Counted from the first letter of the stretch, positions 52,242 through 60,668 are shown. The stretch: DNA of 64,000 nt from JAIYDJ01 sp038246975 (GCA_038246975.1 JBBRVJ010000001.1:1-64000); one strand, 5' to 3'. Numbers and translations: made by a program. Notes: generated from the sequence alone by a model not told the origin.

Positions 52242-52949
52242 ATGGATGACACTGCCGCCGCCATACCCGAGCGCAAACGGGGCTCCGGGGTCAAGAAGGC
52301 CTATGACCTGCTGCGCAGCGAAATCCTTGATCTGACCCTTCCGCCCGGCAGCCCGATTGACGAGGTCCAACTGGCAGACCGCCTTGGGCTGTCACGCACC
52401 CCGATCCGCGAAGCCTTGGCGCGGCTGGCCACCGAAGGCCTGATCGATACGCTGCCCAACCGTTCGACGATGGTGGCGAACATCGATTTTCTGAACTTGC
52501 ACACGTTTTTCGACGCGATCACCCTGATGTACCGCGTGACCACCCGCCTTGCCGCGCGAAACTGGCAGGACGGTGATCTTGAAATCATCAATGGCCATCA
52601 GAAAGACTTTGCTGAAGCCGTGGCCAGGCATGACGCGCTGGCCATGATCGGCACCAACCGCGATTTTCACGCGGCGATCGCCGTAGCCGGGCGAAACCCC
52701 TATTATCTCGGGCTTTTTGTTCGACTTCTAGATGATGGGCGGCGGCTGTTGCGGCTGTATTACCAATCGTTCAACGACCGCCCCCCGGCATCGGTGATCA
52801 CCGAACACGAGGATATCATCGCAGCGGTCACGGCACGCGACGTCGAAACCTCGGACCGTCTGGCCAAAGCCCATGCCGATCAGATCGTGCGCCAGATCCA
52901 GAAGCTGCTGTCATTGGATCAACGCCAGAATATCGCGCTTCAGTTCTGA
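52242..52949 (+). CDS. GntR-family regulator (FCD domain) of the hydroxyproline cluster
   Basis: A 235-residue regulator. The helix-turn-helix includes VQLADRLGLSRTPIREALARLATEGL; the FCD ligand domain follows with His/Asp positions in NRDFHAAIAVAG and ITEHEDIIAAV. It lies between the two palindromes at 51741 and 52966 and is the likely repressor of both the transporter/dehydratase operon and the DapA/DadA-like operon. ATG 52242 is chosen over 52212 because family alignment begins near it. Confidence 0.88.
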   Translation: MDDTAAAIPERKRGSGVKKAYDLLRSEILDLTLPPGSPIDEVQLADRLGLSRTPIREALARLATEGLIDTLPNRSTMVANIDFLNLHTFFDAITLMYRVTTRLAARNWQDGDLEIINGHQKDFAEAVARHDALAMIGTNRDFHAAIAVAGRNPYYLGLFVRLLDDGRRLLRLYYQSFNDRPPASVITEHEDIIAAVTARDVETSDRLAKAHADQIVRQIQKLLSLDQRQNIALQF

Positions 52950-52965
52950 GGTTCCTGTCGACAAC

Positions 52966-52986
52966 AAATATACGTCATGTATTATA
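52966..52986. promoter_or_regulatory. GntR-type operator upstream of the DapA-like gene
   Basis: AAATATAC-N5-GTATTATA: the left half shares AATATAC with the site at 51741 and the core ATAC-N5-GTAT is symmetric. It lies 17 bases after the regulator stop and 73 before the DapA-like ATG. Confidence 0.55.
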
Positions 52987-53058
52987 CATCCACAGGCGAA
53001 TCCGGGGCGCATCGCCCTGCCCTCCTGCGATCATTCGACGTTCCCACAGGAGCTTGCC

Positions 53059-54021
53059 ATGAATTCAGATATCTTTGCCGGGGTCATTCCTGCGCTGATG
53101 ACCCCCTGTACCCCGGACCGCGCCCCCGATTTCGACGCTTTGGTCCGCAAGGCCAAGGATCTGGTCGCAGCCGGGATGTCCGCCGTGGTCTATTGCGGGT
53201 CGATGGGCGACTGGCCGCTTTTGACCGACGCGCAGCGGATGGAAGGGGTCGAGCGGCTGGTAAACGCCGGCGTCAGGGTGATCGTGGGCACCGGAGCGAT
53301 CAATACTGCCTCTGCCGTGGCGATCACCCGGCACGCGGAAAAGGTGGGCGCACATGGTCTGATGGTCATTCCCCGCGTTTTGTCGCGCGGCCCGTCGCCA
53401 TCGGCCCAAAAGGCGCATTTCAAGGCGATCCTGTCAGCAGCCCCCGGCTTGCCCGCGATCATCTACAACAGCCCTTACTACGGCTTTGCGACGCGCGCGG
53501 ATCTGTTCAACGCCCTGCGCGCCGAACATCCCAACCTTGTCGGGTTCAAGGAATTCGGCGGCCCGGCCGATACGCGCTATGCGGGGGAGTTCATAACCTC
53601 GGCGGGTGACGGCGTGACGTTGATGGTCGGCGTCGATACCGGCGTCGTGAATGGTTACGTCAATTGCGGTGCCAAGGGCGCGATCACCGGCATCGGCGTG
53701 GTCATGCCGCATGAAGTGCTGACGCTCTGCAATTTGTCGCGGGCCGCCGCCACCGGCGACGTCGAGGCCCGCCGGAAGGCGCTTGAACTGGAGACCGCTT
53801 TCAACGTGCTGTCGTCCTTCGACGAAGGTCCGGATCTGGTACTGTACTTCAAGTATATGCTGCATCTGGAGGGCGAACAGGAATATGCGCTGAACTTCAT
53901 CGAAACTGATGAGCTGAGCGCCAGTCAGCGCGGCTACGTCGAGGCGCAGGTCAAGCTGTTCAAGACGTGGTATGCCGAGTGGAGCAAGCAAGACGGGGCT
54001 GTCGCGCGCTGCCTTGGCTAA
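53059..54021 (+). CDS. DapA-family lyase/deaminase, possible pyrroline-4-hydroxy-2-carboxylate deaminase
   Basis: A 320-residue DHDPS/NAL-family TIM barrel. The Schiff-base Lys164 is in LVGFKEFGG and the catalytic Tyr136 in IIYNSPYYG; the Thr/Ser-rich substrate loop reads YCGSMGDWPLLT. In hydroxyproline degradation a DapA-type enzyme deaminates and dehydrates pyrroline-4-hydroxy-2-carboxylate to 2-oxoglutarate semialdehyde. The following D-amino-acid dehydrogenase would supply its substrate. The start at 53059 gives the family length; a GAGCTTGCC stretch precedes it. Confidence 0.78.
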   Translation: MNSDIFAGVIPALMTPCTPDRAPDFDALVRKAKDLVAAGMSAVVYCGSMGDWPLLTDAQRMEGVERLVNAGVRVIVGTGAINTASAVAITRHAEKVGAHGLMVIPRVLSRGPSPSAQKAHFKAILSAAPGLPAIIYNSPYYGFATRADLFNALRAEHPNLVGFKEFGGPADTRYAGEFITSAGDGVTLMVGVDTGVVNGYVNCGAKGAITGIGVVMPHEVLTLCNLSRAAATGDVEARRKALELETAFNVLSSFDEGPDLVLYFKYMLHLEGEQEYALNFIETDELSASQRGYVEAQVKLFKTWYAEWSKQDGAVARCLG

Positions 54022-54174
54022 GATCGGACGGGCAGGCATGGATAGGTGCCCTGCCGCGCCGTTCCAAGTAAGGGGCCGTGTTGATGGCTTGCATTTCACC
54101 GACGCCCATCGCGGCAAGATCAAAGCTTGGCGGCGTGCCGCAGGCTCGACGTGCTGCGCGCCTGAAGGATCATC

Positions 54175-55419
54175 ATGACCGCCAAAGTTGACGTGATCGT
54201 TGTCGGAGCCGGGGTAATCGGCCTTTCGGCTGCCCTTATGGCGCAGGCGCGAGGACTGACGGTCGTGGTACTTGACCGGACCGGCCCGGCAGCGGGGGCG
54301 TCGGCGGGCAATGCCGGTGCTTTCGCGTTCAGCGACATACTGCCGCTGGCCTCTCCCGGCATCTTGTCCAAGGCGCCGAAATGGTTGCTTGACCCGCTGG
54401 GGCCGCTGTCGATCCCGCCCGCCTATGCGTTGCAGATAGCGCCCTGGATGTATCGCTTCTGGCGCGCCTGCTCCCCGGCGCAGGTCGCCCGATCGACGCT
54501 GGCCCAAACCGCGCTGATGGATCTTTCCAAGGCTGAACTTGTGCCGTTTCTGGATCTGTCCGGAACCGCAGACATGCTGCATCGCAGAGGCAACCTTCAG
54601 GTCTATGAGGGGAAGGCGGAATTTACCGCATCCCTGCCCGGATGGCAGGCCCGCACCGATCATGGCATTGCCTTCGACCACCTCACGGCCTCCGAGATGG
54701 CCACCCTTCAGCCCGGGCTTTCTGCACAGTTTACCCATGGGACCTTCACCCCCGAGTGGTACTCGATTTCCGACCCAAGGCTCTACACACATGCTCTGGC
54801 TGATCGTTTCCGTGCCAGAGGCGGCGAAGTTCGCGTGGCCGAGGTGACGAGGCTTGATCCCCAGGAAAGCGGCGTCGCGGTCTGGCTTGCCACTGGAGAT
54901 ACGCTGCAGACGGGCAAAGTCGTTCTGGCTGCCGGGGCATTTTCGCACCTTTTGGCGCGCTGTGTCGGCGACAGGATTCCGCTGGAAACCGAGCGGGGCT
55001 ACAACACAACCCTCCCCACGGGCGCGTTTGATCTGCGATTGCAAGTGACGTTTGGCGGGCATGGCTTTATTGCGAGCCCGCTGTCCACTGGCATCCGCAT
55101 CGGCGGTGCTGTGGAATTGGGCGGCCTGAAGCTTGCGCCAAATTACAAGCGGGCGGATGCGATGCTGCGCAAGGCGCAGGCGTTTCTGCCCGGCATTGAT
55201 CCGAAGGGCGGCATGCAGTGGATGGGCTTTCGCCCGTCGCTGCCCGACAGCCTGCCCGCCATCGGTCGCTCGCGAGCAACGTCGCGGGTGATCCATGCGT
55301 TTGGCCACGGTCATCTCGGCCTGACCCAATCCGCCGGCACCGCACGGCTGGTTGCGGACATGTTGACCGGCGCACCTTCCGCGATCGACCTTACCCTCTT
55401 CTCTCCGCAAAGGTTCTGA
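54175..55419 (+). CDS. FAD-dependent D-amino-acid dehydrogenase, probable D-hydroxyproline dehydrogenase
   Basis: A 414-residue DadA-type oxidoreductase. The FAD fingerprint is VIVVGAGVIGLSAALMA; a second signature GASAGNAGAFAFSD is typical of DadA relatives. The C-terminal FGHGHLGLTQSAGTARL segment matches the flavin site. In hydroxyproline pathways such enzymes oxidise cis-4-hydroxy-D-proline to pyrroline-4-hydroxy-2-carboxylate. It follows the DapA-like gene by 153 bases. The needed 4-hydroxyproline epimerase (Cys/Cys type) and 2-oxoglutarate semialdehyde dehydrogenase are not in the window. Confidence 0.8.
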   Translation: MTAKVDVIVVGAGVIGLSAALMAQARGLTVVVLDRTGPAAGASAGNAGAFAFSDILPLASPGILSKAPKWLLDPLGPLSIPPAYALQIAPWMYRFWRACSPAQVARSTLAQTALMDLSKAELVPFLDLSGTADMLHRRGNLQVYEGKAEFTASLPGWQARTDHGIAFDHLTASEMATLQPGLSAQFTHGTFTPEWYSISDPRLYTHALADRFRARGGEVRVAEVTRLDPQESGVAVWLATGDTLQTGKVVLAAGAFSHLLARCVGDRIPLETERGYNTTLPTGAFDLRLQVTFGGHGFIASPLSTGIRIGGAVELGGLKLAPNYKRADAMLRKAQAFLPGIDPKGGMQWMGFRPSLPDSLPAIGRSRATSRVIHAFGHGHLGLTQSAGTARLVADMLTGAPSAIDLTLFSPQRF

Positions 55420-56159
55420 CATCTTGGCCGGATCGAGGCGGCCACGCAGGTCGCTGGCTTCCCTGCCATCATATCGTCGGTGGCGGGAAGGGTGCGAATG
55501 ACCGGTTACAACACAATCTTCATCGACGACCGCGACCCCTTTGCGCACGGCTTTGTCGTTCAATAAGCCACACGCCTTGGAGTCGGTGCTTTCAAAGATG
55601 AAACCGGGACCTCTGCACCGAGTTCGAACCGATGGCGTCTCGAGCGACTGTCCGTGTTTACCGCAACATATGGCCAGCCCGGATCGCACTGGCAGGCGGT
55701 CATCGCGATTTTGTCGAGGAACGTCTGTGCTGCCGGATACGGAACGACTGGGTCACGAAGGCCGCCGCCAAGGGCGGCAAGTGCCGGGGAGTCAACGGCA
55801 TTCCGGGTGGCACACAGCATCGGGGTCGTCACACTGCGTTTGATTTAAGCTCGGCCCCGTCGGAACATCGGCTGCTGAGGAATACTGCTTCGACTTGGCG
55901 TTCGTCTTCTGGTTGATCGCGAACCGCGTCGCCAGTCCTCTCAGGCTGTCTGGACCATGCTGATCGCTTGACGGACGGCCTCTGTTGTCGAAGCGCTCCC
56001 GTTCCGAACCGGACTTGTAGAGCTTCCCTCCATTCGCCGGACAGGATTGCACCACCACAGCCGGGGAAGGAACATTCCGGGGCTGTATGAACCCGCCTCA
56101 ACACCTGCCCGTAAATCCGCATCAGGCAGCCCCGCCACCCTGCAACGAAACGATCCGCG
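55420..56159. other. 740-base intergenic region with decayed mobile DNA
   Basis: No intact gene is visible. It contains the transposase remnant listed at 55849-56003 and a 22-codon frame at 55498-55566 with a GGGAAGGGTGCGA leader that I cannot assign. Reading frames on both strands are short and interrupted. The region marks the right edge of the hydroxyproline cluster. Confidence 0.6.
55849..56003 (-). pseudogene. Remnant of an IS481-like transposase N-terminus, frameshifted
   Basis: In one minus-strand frame NGSASTTEAVRQAI (from 56003) is followed, after a frameshift near 55947, by SLRGLATRFAINQKTNAKSK and SAADVPTGPS (to 55849). This matches the helix-turn-helix start of IS481-type transposases, which read like GSATTTEAVRRAIQ-SLR-LARRYGINQKTVAKW-ADLPTGP. 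No DDE catalytic domain follows. It is a small dead fragment. Confidence 0.65.
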
Positions 56160-56957
56160 TCACTTGGCGGTGATCCGACCGTCGATGTAAGGCATGTAAG
56201 GCGCATTCGCCGCCAGATATTCGGCGGTCACATCGGCAAGGTCGGGGCCGAAATCATCGACGTCCTTCGCATTCACGAACATCTTGAACCCTTCACCGCC
56301 CCCCCGGACAAAGTTGTTGGACACGCCGACATACTCTGTCGCAGGGTCGATCGGCCCACAGGCATCGCCGCCGATCAAGACCATCACCTCCGAAACGCGC
56401 GCCCCCACCGGCTGCACAGGATCGAACATGTATTTCAACCCTGCCACCTGCGGGAACCGCACGGCCCCTTCCTCGATCTGGCTCACACCGTTTTCCAGCG
56501 CCGCCACCACATCCGCCCCGGTGACGGTAAAGGTCGACAGCGTGTTCTGGAACGGCAGCACCGTCCGCACCTCGCCCATCGTGACCGGCCCCGCATCAAC
56601 AGACGCCCGCAATCCGCCGCCGTTGGTCAAGGCAATTGTCACCCCCTGACCAGCGACGCGCGCCAGCATGGCGTCGGCCACCAGATTGCCCATCTGGCAT
56701 TCCCTCGCGCGGCAGGCGTCGCGACTGCCGTCAATCGCGGCGGCTGCTTCGGCGATCACCTTGTTGCGGATCTGGTCCAGCCGCACCGCCAATTCGGCAA
56801 TCCGCGCGACGGCAGCGCTGTCCTCGGCCACCGCCGCGTCCAGGATCAGAGGCTCGCCTGCGGCCATAACCACGACCCCGGCATCATCATATTCCGCCCT
56901 GGCCGCCCCCGCCATCCCGCACAGCACCGCCGCCGTTCCCAAAAACTTCGCCATCAT
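56160..56957 (-). CDS. Secreted 5'-nucleotidase C-terminal-domain protein lacking the metallophosphatase domain
   Basis: A 265-residue protein: signal peptide (1-21, ending GAARA), then directly the UshA-type 5'-nucleotidase C-terminal domain with MGNLVADAMLARV, IALTNGGGLRASVDAG, VLPFQNTLSTFTVTG and SNNFVRGGGEGF. Normal bifunctional enzymes are about 520 residues, with an N-terminal metallophosphatase that holds the catalytic metals. Here the signal peptide joins the linker (EYDDAGVVVMAAGEP) without that domain, so it can bind nucleotide but probably cannot hydrolyse it. Start 56957 follows GGAGG at good spacing. Confidence 0.8.
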   Translation of the reverse strand: MMAKFLGTAAVLCGMAGAARAEYDDAGVVVMAAGEPLILDAAVAEDSAAVARIAELAVRLDQIRNKVIAEAAAAIDGSRDACRARECQMGNLVADAMLARVAGQGVTIALTNGGGLRASVDAGPVTMGEVRTVLPFQNTLSTFTVTGADVVAALENGVSQIEEGAVRFPQVAGLKYMFDPVQPVGARVSEVMVLIGGDACGPIDPATEYVGVSNNFVRGGGEGFKMFVNAKDVDDFGPDLADVTAEYLAANAPYMPYIDGRITAK

Positions 56958-57112
56958 CGCGACGCCTCCGGTTCTGAATGAGTTGCAGCAGCCCGGCCCC
57001 CCGCAACCGGGCGCTGTAAAGCCGCATGTTGCCGATCCTGCCCCCGCCCTGCAACATCGGCATGACAGCGCCGCCCGCCATGCAACCATTGACCATTGCA
57101 CAGTCACAGGGC

Positions 57113-57463
57113 ATGAAACCCCCCATGCTGATCCTTAAAATCTTCCGCCGCCCCGAATGGAACGCCTTTGTCGCCGCCGGCGAGACCCTTGGTGCGCCCA
57201 TCGACCTGACCGACGGGTTCATCCACTTTTCGACCGCCGCGCAAGTCGCCGAAACCGCCGAGAAATACTTCGGCACCGAAAGCGATCTGGTGCTGGTCGC
57301 CTTCGATGATACCAAGCTCGGGGCCGCCCTGAAGTGGGAGCCGTCACGCGGCGGCGCGTTGTTCCCTCATCTCTACCGCGCGCTGCTGATGTCCGACGTG
57401 GTCTGGGACAAATCCCTGCCTCTGGGCGCCACCGGCCACATCTTTCCCGAGGGTCTGTGGTGA
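57113..57463 (+). CDS. DUF952 protein
   Basis: A 116-residue protein with the DUF952 pattern: IFRRPEWNAFVAAGETLGAPIDLTDGFIHFSTAAQV and HLYRALLMSDVV. Function unknown; structure of relatives is a small alpha/beta fold. ATG 57125 is an alternative start that matches the usual N-terminus. Its stop overlaps the pyrD GTG start, so the two are coupled. Confidence 0.8.
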   Translation: MKPPMLILKIFRRPEWNAFVAAGETLGAPIDLTDGFIHFSTAAQVAETAEKYFGTESDLVLVAFDDTKLGAALKWEPSRGGALFPHLYRALLMSDVVWDKSLPLGATGHIFPEGLW

Positions 57464-58521
57464 GCCTGACCGACCGTCTCGCGCTGCTGGCCCTCCACCG
57501 CTTCGACCCCGAAACCGCCCACGGCCTCAGCCTGCGCGCGCTGCAATCCGGCCTCGTGCCGCTGCCGGGCGTGGTCACCTCGCCTCGCCTGCGCACCACC
57601 CTTGCAGGCTTGGCGCTGCCCAACCCGATCGGCCTCGCCGCAGGCTATGACAAGAACGCGACCTGCCTCGCCCCCCTGTCGCGCGCAGGCTTCGGCTTTG
57701 TCGAGGTCGGCGCCGTCACCCCCCGCGCGCAGGACGGCAATCCGCGCCCCCGCCTGTACCGGCTGACCGGCGACCGCGCCGCGATCAACCGCTTCGGCTT
57801 CAACAACCAAGGTGCCGACGCCATCGCCGCCCGCCTCGCCGCCCGCACCCCCAACCCCGTCCCAGTCGGCCTGAACCTCGGCGCGAACAAGGACAGCCCC
57901 GACCGCGCCGCCGATTTCGCCGCCGTGCTGGCGACCTGCGGCCCCCATGTGGACTTCGCCACCGTCAACGTCTCCAGCCCCAACACCGAGAAACTCCGCG
58001 ACCTGCAAGGCCCCGCTGCCCTCGCCGCGCTGCTGTCCCGCGTGATGGAGGTGCGCGCCAGCCTCGCCAGACCCATCCCGATCTTCCTGAAAATCTCGCC
58101 CGATCTGACCCCCGATGACCTGGCCCGACTGGCCGAAACCGCCCTCGCCTCGGGCATCCACGGCATCATCGCGACCAACACCACCCTGTCGCGCAGCGGC
58201 CTGACCAGCCCCCACGCGTCCCAGACCGGCGGCCTGTCGGGCGAGCCCCTGTTCGAGGCGTCAACCCGCATCCTTGCCCACCTGTCAAAACTGACCGATG
58301 GAAGCCTCCCCCTGATCGGCGTCGGCGGCATCTCGACCCCCGAACACGCCTATGCCAAACTCCGCGCCGGTGCCTCTGCGGTGCAGTTTTACACCGCAAT
58401 GGTCTACCACGGCATCAGCCTCGCCGCAAAAATGGCCCAAGGCCTCGACGCCCTCCTGACCCGCGACGGCTACACCAACGCCAACCAGGTCACAGGCACC
58501 GCCGTCAACGACTGGCTCTGA
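57460..58521 (+). CDS. pyrD: Dihydroorotate dehydrogenase, class 2
   Basis: A 353-residue FMN enzyme of pyrimidine synthesis that passes electrons to quinone. The N-terminal amphipathic helix region (LALLALHRFDPETAHGLSLRALQSG) is the class 2 membrane-association domain; GLAAGYDKNATCLAPL, FNNQGADAI and VNVSSPNTEKLRDLQG mark the FMN/orotate site with catalytic Ser in the class 2 position. The GTG start at 57460 overlaps the DUF952 stop. It ends 9 bases before an intergenic repeat. Confidence 0.94.
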   Translation: MSLTDRLALLALHRFDPETAHGLSLRALQSGLVPLPGVVTSPRLRTTLAGLALPNPIGLAAGYDKNATCLAPLSRAGFGFVEVGAVTPRAQDGNPRPRLYRLTGDRAAINRFGFNNQGADAIAARLAARTPNPVPVGLNLGANKDSPDRAADFAAVLATCGPHVDFATVNVSSPNTEKLRDLQGPAALAALLSRVMEVRASLARPIPIFLKISPDLTPDDLARLAETALASGIHGIIATNTTLSRSGLTSPHASQTGGLSGEPLFEASTRILAHLSKLTDGSLPLIGVGGISTPEHAYAKLRAGASAVQFYTAMVYHGISLAAKMAQGLDALLTRDGYTNANQVTGTAVNDWL

Positions 58522-58529
58522 CCTTCCTT

Positions 58530-58581
58530 CATTTTCTGTCCCGAAATATCCTCGGGGGTCCGGGGGCAGACAGCCCCCGGC
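58530..58581 (+). repeat. Intergenic palindromic repeat, copy 2 (possible terminator)
   Basis: Reads CATTTTCTGTCCC-G-AAATATCC, then CGGGGGTCCGGGGGC with hairpin CCGGGGGC, AGACA loop, GCCCCCGG (58560-58580). It is the same element, in opposite orientation relative to the window, as 20322-20377. It follows the pyrD stop. Confidence 0.75.
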
Positions 58582-58610
58582 GCTGCCCGCAAACGCCCCC
58601 CTAAGAATAT

Positions 58611-58658
58611 CTTGCCCTCAAAACGCCTTGCCCTCAGAACGCCTTGCCGTCAAAACGC
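58611..58658. repeat. 16-bp tandem repeat, three copies, copying a gene's 3' end
   Basis: Units CTTGCCCTCAAAACGC, CTTGCCCTCAGAACGC and CTTGCCGTCAAAACGC follow each other, and a fourth partial CTTG begins the coding end of the Lrp-like gene. The last unit holds that gene's final codons and TGA, so each unit repeats the AAGGCGTTTTGA-type ending. Confidence 0.8.
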
Positions 58659-58886
58659 CTTGAACGTCATCGTGGTCAAAGTCCGCACGATGCCCGGAAT
58701 GTCGAACAACCGTTCCGACAGGTAGTGCCCCACATCGGCCCCATCCGGGATATAGACCTTGGCGATCAGGTCGTACTCGCCCGAGGTGGAAAACAACTCG
58801 CTGACCACCTCGCGGTCGTAAATCGCCTCGGCCACCGCATAGGTCTGACCCGGAACGCAGCGAAACTGCACGAACACACAGATCAT
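58650..58886 (-). CDS. Stand-alone Lrp/AsnC ligand-binding (RAM) domain protein
   Basis: A 78-residue protein consisting only of the RAM/AsnC effector domain (VFVQFRCVPGQTYAVAEAIYD, GEYDLIAKVYIP, PGIVRTLTTMTFKAF) without a DNA-binding helix-turn-helix. Such small proteins bind amino acids and may modulate full-length Lrp relatives. It lies after the RecD-like gene on the same strand with 13 bases between. Confidence 0.85.
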   Translation of the reverse strand: MICVFVQFRCVPGQTYAVAEAIYDREVVSELFSTSGEYDLIAKVYIPDGADVGHYLSERLFDIPGIVRTLTTMTFKAF

Positions 58887-58899
58887 CAGCTTATCTCCC

Positions 58900-60435
58900 T
58901 CATTCCGAACTCTCCCCCTCCAGCGCCAGCGCCGCAGGAACCCGCGCCAGATCGGCGACCGTCAACGGCGCGGTGGGCCGCCCCAGCCGATTGCGCACCA
59001 CCCAGAACAGGCGCTTTTCCGCCCGCGTAATCGCCACATAGGCCAACCGCTTCCACAACGGCAACCCGGCTTCGGTCCGCCCCGCCATCGCCGCTGCATA
59101 AAGATCGGGCGCAAAGACCTGCACGTCAGACCATTGCGACCCTTGGGCCTTGTGGATCGTCACCGCCGCGCCATGCAGGAATGCCGCGCCCATCGTGGCG
59201 GCAGAGGGGATGAACGGCGCTTCCTCATCGGGTTTTTCGATCTTGATGATCGACGCCGCCGAAACTTGCGGCTCCTCCGCCCCCACCACATGCAGCCGCG
59301 CGAAACCGGGACGGCTGCCGGGCCCCAGATAGATCACCTGCGCCCCCTTGATCAGCCCGCGCGCCTCCAGATCGACCCGTTTCTTGCGGTGCTTCAGCGG
59401 CAACTCGATCCCATCGCAGATCAACGGCTCGCCGGGCAGCAGCGCATCCTCCGGCGCGCCATATACGCCGCGAAACGCGGTGATCAGCCGGATGCGCGTC
59501 GCATTGCGCCACACCAGCACCGGCGAGCGCGCCATCAGATCGCTGTCGACCCGCTCGGCCCAGACCACCCGGTCATCCCGCGCGGCGGCCTGCTGCACCA
59601 TCGCCTCGAAATCCTCGAACCGCAGCCGGTCGTCTGCCAGGGCATGGGCCAGGTCCAGAATCGGATTGTCCTCGGCCTGCCGGTGGATGCGGCTCAGAAC
59701 CAGCCGCCGCCCCTCGGCCAGCTTGTCGAACACCATCTCGCCCGAGGCACCCACCGGGGCCAATTGCGCCGGATCGCCGAACAGCACCAAAGTCGGGAAA
59801 ATCTCGCGCAGGTCGTTGAACTGCTTGTCGTCCAGCATCGAGGATTCGTCGACAAAGCCTATGTCCAGCGGCTCCTCGCGGCGCTTCCACCCCTTGATGA
59901 AATCGCTGCCCTTCAACCCCGCCGCCGCCAGCGCACCGGGGATGGATGCCACCTGCGCGTGAAACGCAAAGGCCCGGTCCAGCGCCACATCGGTCAACCC
60001 CTCGACCACGGGGCGCGCGCCGACCCCGGTCAGCCATTCGGCGATCCGCTCATATTGCGGATCGTAAAGCGGCGTATAAAGAATGCGGTGGATCGTCGTC
60101 GCCGGAACCCCGCGCAGCCGCAACACGCTCGCCGCCTTGTTGGTGGGGGCCAGAACGGCCAGCGTGCGCCGGTCCTTGCGCCGCCGCCCTTCGTAGTCGC
60201 CCGACACCACCTCGACCCCGGCCGCCGCCAACGCGCGGTACAGCGACCCCAGCAGCATCGTCTTGCCCGACCCCGCCTTGCCGACCACCGCCAACACCTG
60301 CGCCTTGCCCTCGGCCATCGGGGTCAGCGCGCCGTCGTCCAGATCAATCCCCACGGCCAGCAACTCGGCCGCCACGCGGTCGAATGCCTGTGCCTGATCG
60401 TCGGAAAAGGTGATGGTGGGAACGGCAAGCTGCAT
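58900..60435 (-). CDS. RecD-like ATP-dependent DNA helicase
   Basis: A 511-residue superfamily 1B helicase. Walker A is VVGKAGSGKTML, Walker B region FVDESSMLDDKQF, motif III GDPAQLAPVG, and the C-terminal UvrD-like part has VTIHKAQGSQWSDV and VAITRAEKRLFW. It resembles stand-alone RecD-like helicases rather than the RecD subunit, as no recB/recC genes are nearby. Start 60435 (MQLAVPTITFSDDQ) is preferred over an upstream Met. It follows a small conserved gene on the same strand. Confidence 0.85.
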   Translation of the reverse strand: MQLAVPTITFSDDQAQAFDRVAAELLAVGIDLDDGALTPMAEGKAQVLAVVGKAGSGKTMLLGSLYRALAAAGVEVVSGDYEGRRRKDRRTLAVLAPTNKAASVLRLRGVPATTIHRILYTPLYDPQYERIAEWLTGVGARPVVEGLTDVALDRAFAFHAQVASIPGALAAAGLKGSDFIKGWKRREEPLDIGFVDESSMLDDKQFNDLREIFPTLVLFGDPAQLAPVGASGEMVFDKLAEGRRLVLSRIHRQAEDNPILDLAHALADDRLRFEDFEAMVQQAAARDDRVVWAERVDSDLMARSPVLVWRNATRIRLITAFRGVYGAPEDALLPGEPLICDGIELPLKHRKKRVDLEARGLIKGAQVIYLGPGSRPGFARLHVVGAEEPQVSAASIIKIEKPDEEAPFIPSAATMGAAFLHGAAVTIHKAQGSQWSDVQVFAPDLYAAAMAGRTEAGLPLWKRLAYVAITRAEKRLFWVVRNRLGRPTAPLTVADLARVPAALALEGESSE

Positions 60436-60485
60436 CTTGTGACCATAGGCGACCCCAGCCCCCAAGGCCAGTCACTGCCCATGCC

Positions 60486-60668
60486 TCAATGCGATTTTGC
60501 CCCCGGCGGCACACCGCCATCGGGCGGGCCGTCCGACCGGATCCGCGCCACCTCGGCGCGGGCCACGCGCAGCGTTTCATCGACTTTCTGCGCCAGCAAC
60601 GGCATGTCGTTGGCCAGCGCATAAGTCCGCAGATCGCCCAGCACTTCAAAAATCCAATCGTGACGCAT
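60486..60668 (-). CDS. Small hypothetical protein ahead of the RecD-like helicase
   Basis: A 60-residue soluble protein (WIFEVLGDLRTYALANDMPLLAQKVDETLRVARAEVARI), mostly helical, with a Pro/Gly-rich tail. I do not recognise a named family. It is 50 bases upstream of the helicase gene on the same strand and about 75 bases downstream of a strong palindrome. A GCAAGGGGTCCCC leader precedes the ATG. Confidence 0.55.
   Translation of the reverse strand: MRHDWIFEVLGDLRTYALANDMPLLAQKVDETLRVARAEVARIRSDGPPDGGVPPGAKSH

Noticed and set aside
55498..55566. A 22-codon frame with a good ribosome site after the DadA-like gene
   Set aside because: Too short, no family resemblance, and inside a decayed region.
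53434..55689. A 751-codon minus-strand open frame
   Set aside because: It is antisense to the DapA-like and DadA-like genes, which have clear family motifs; long antisense frames are common in GC-rich DNA.
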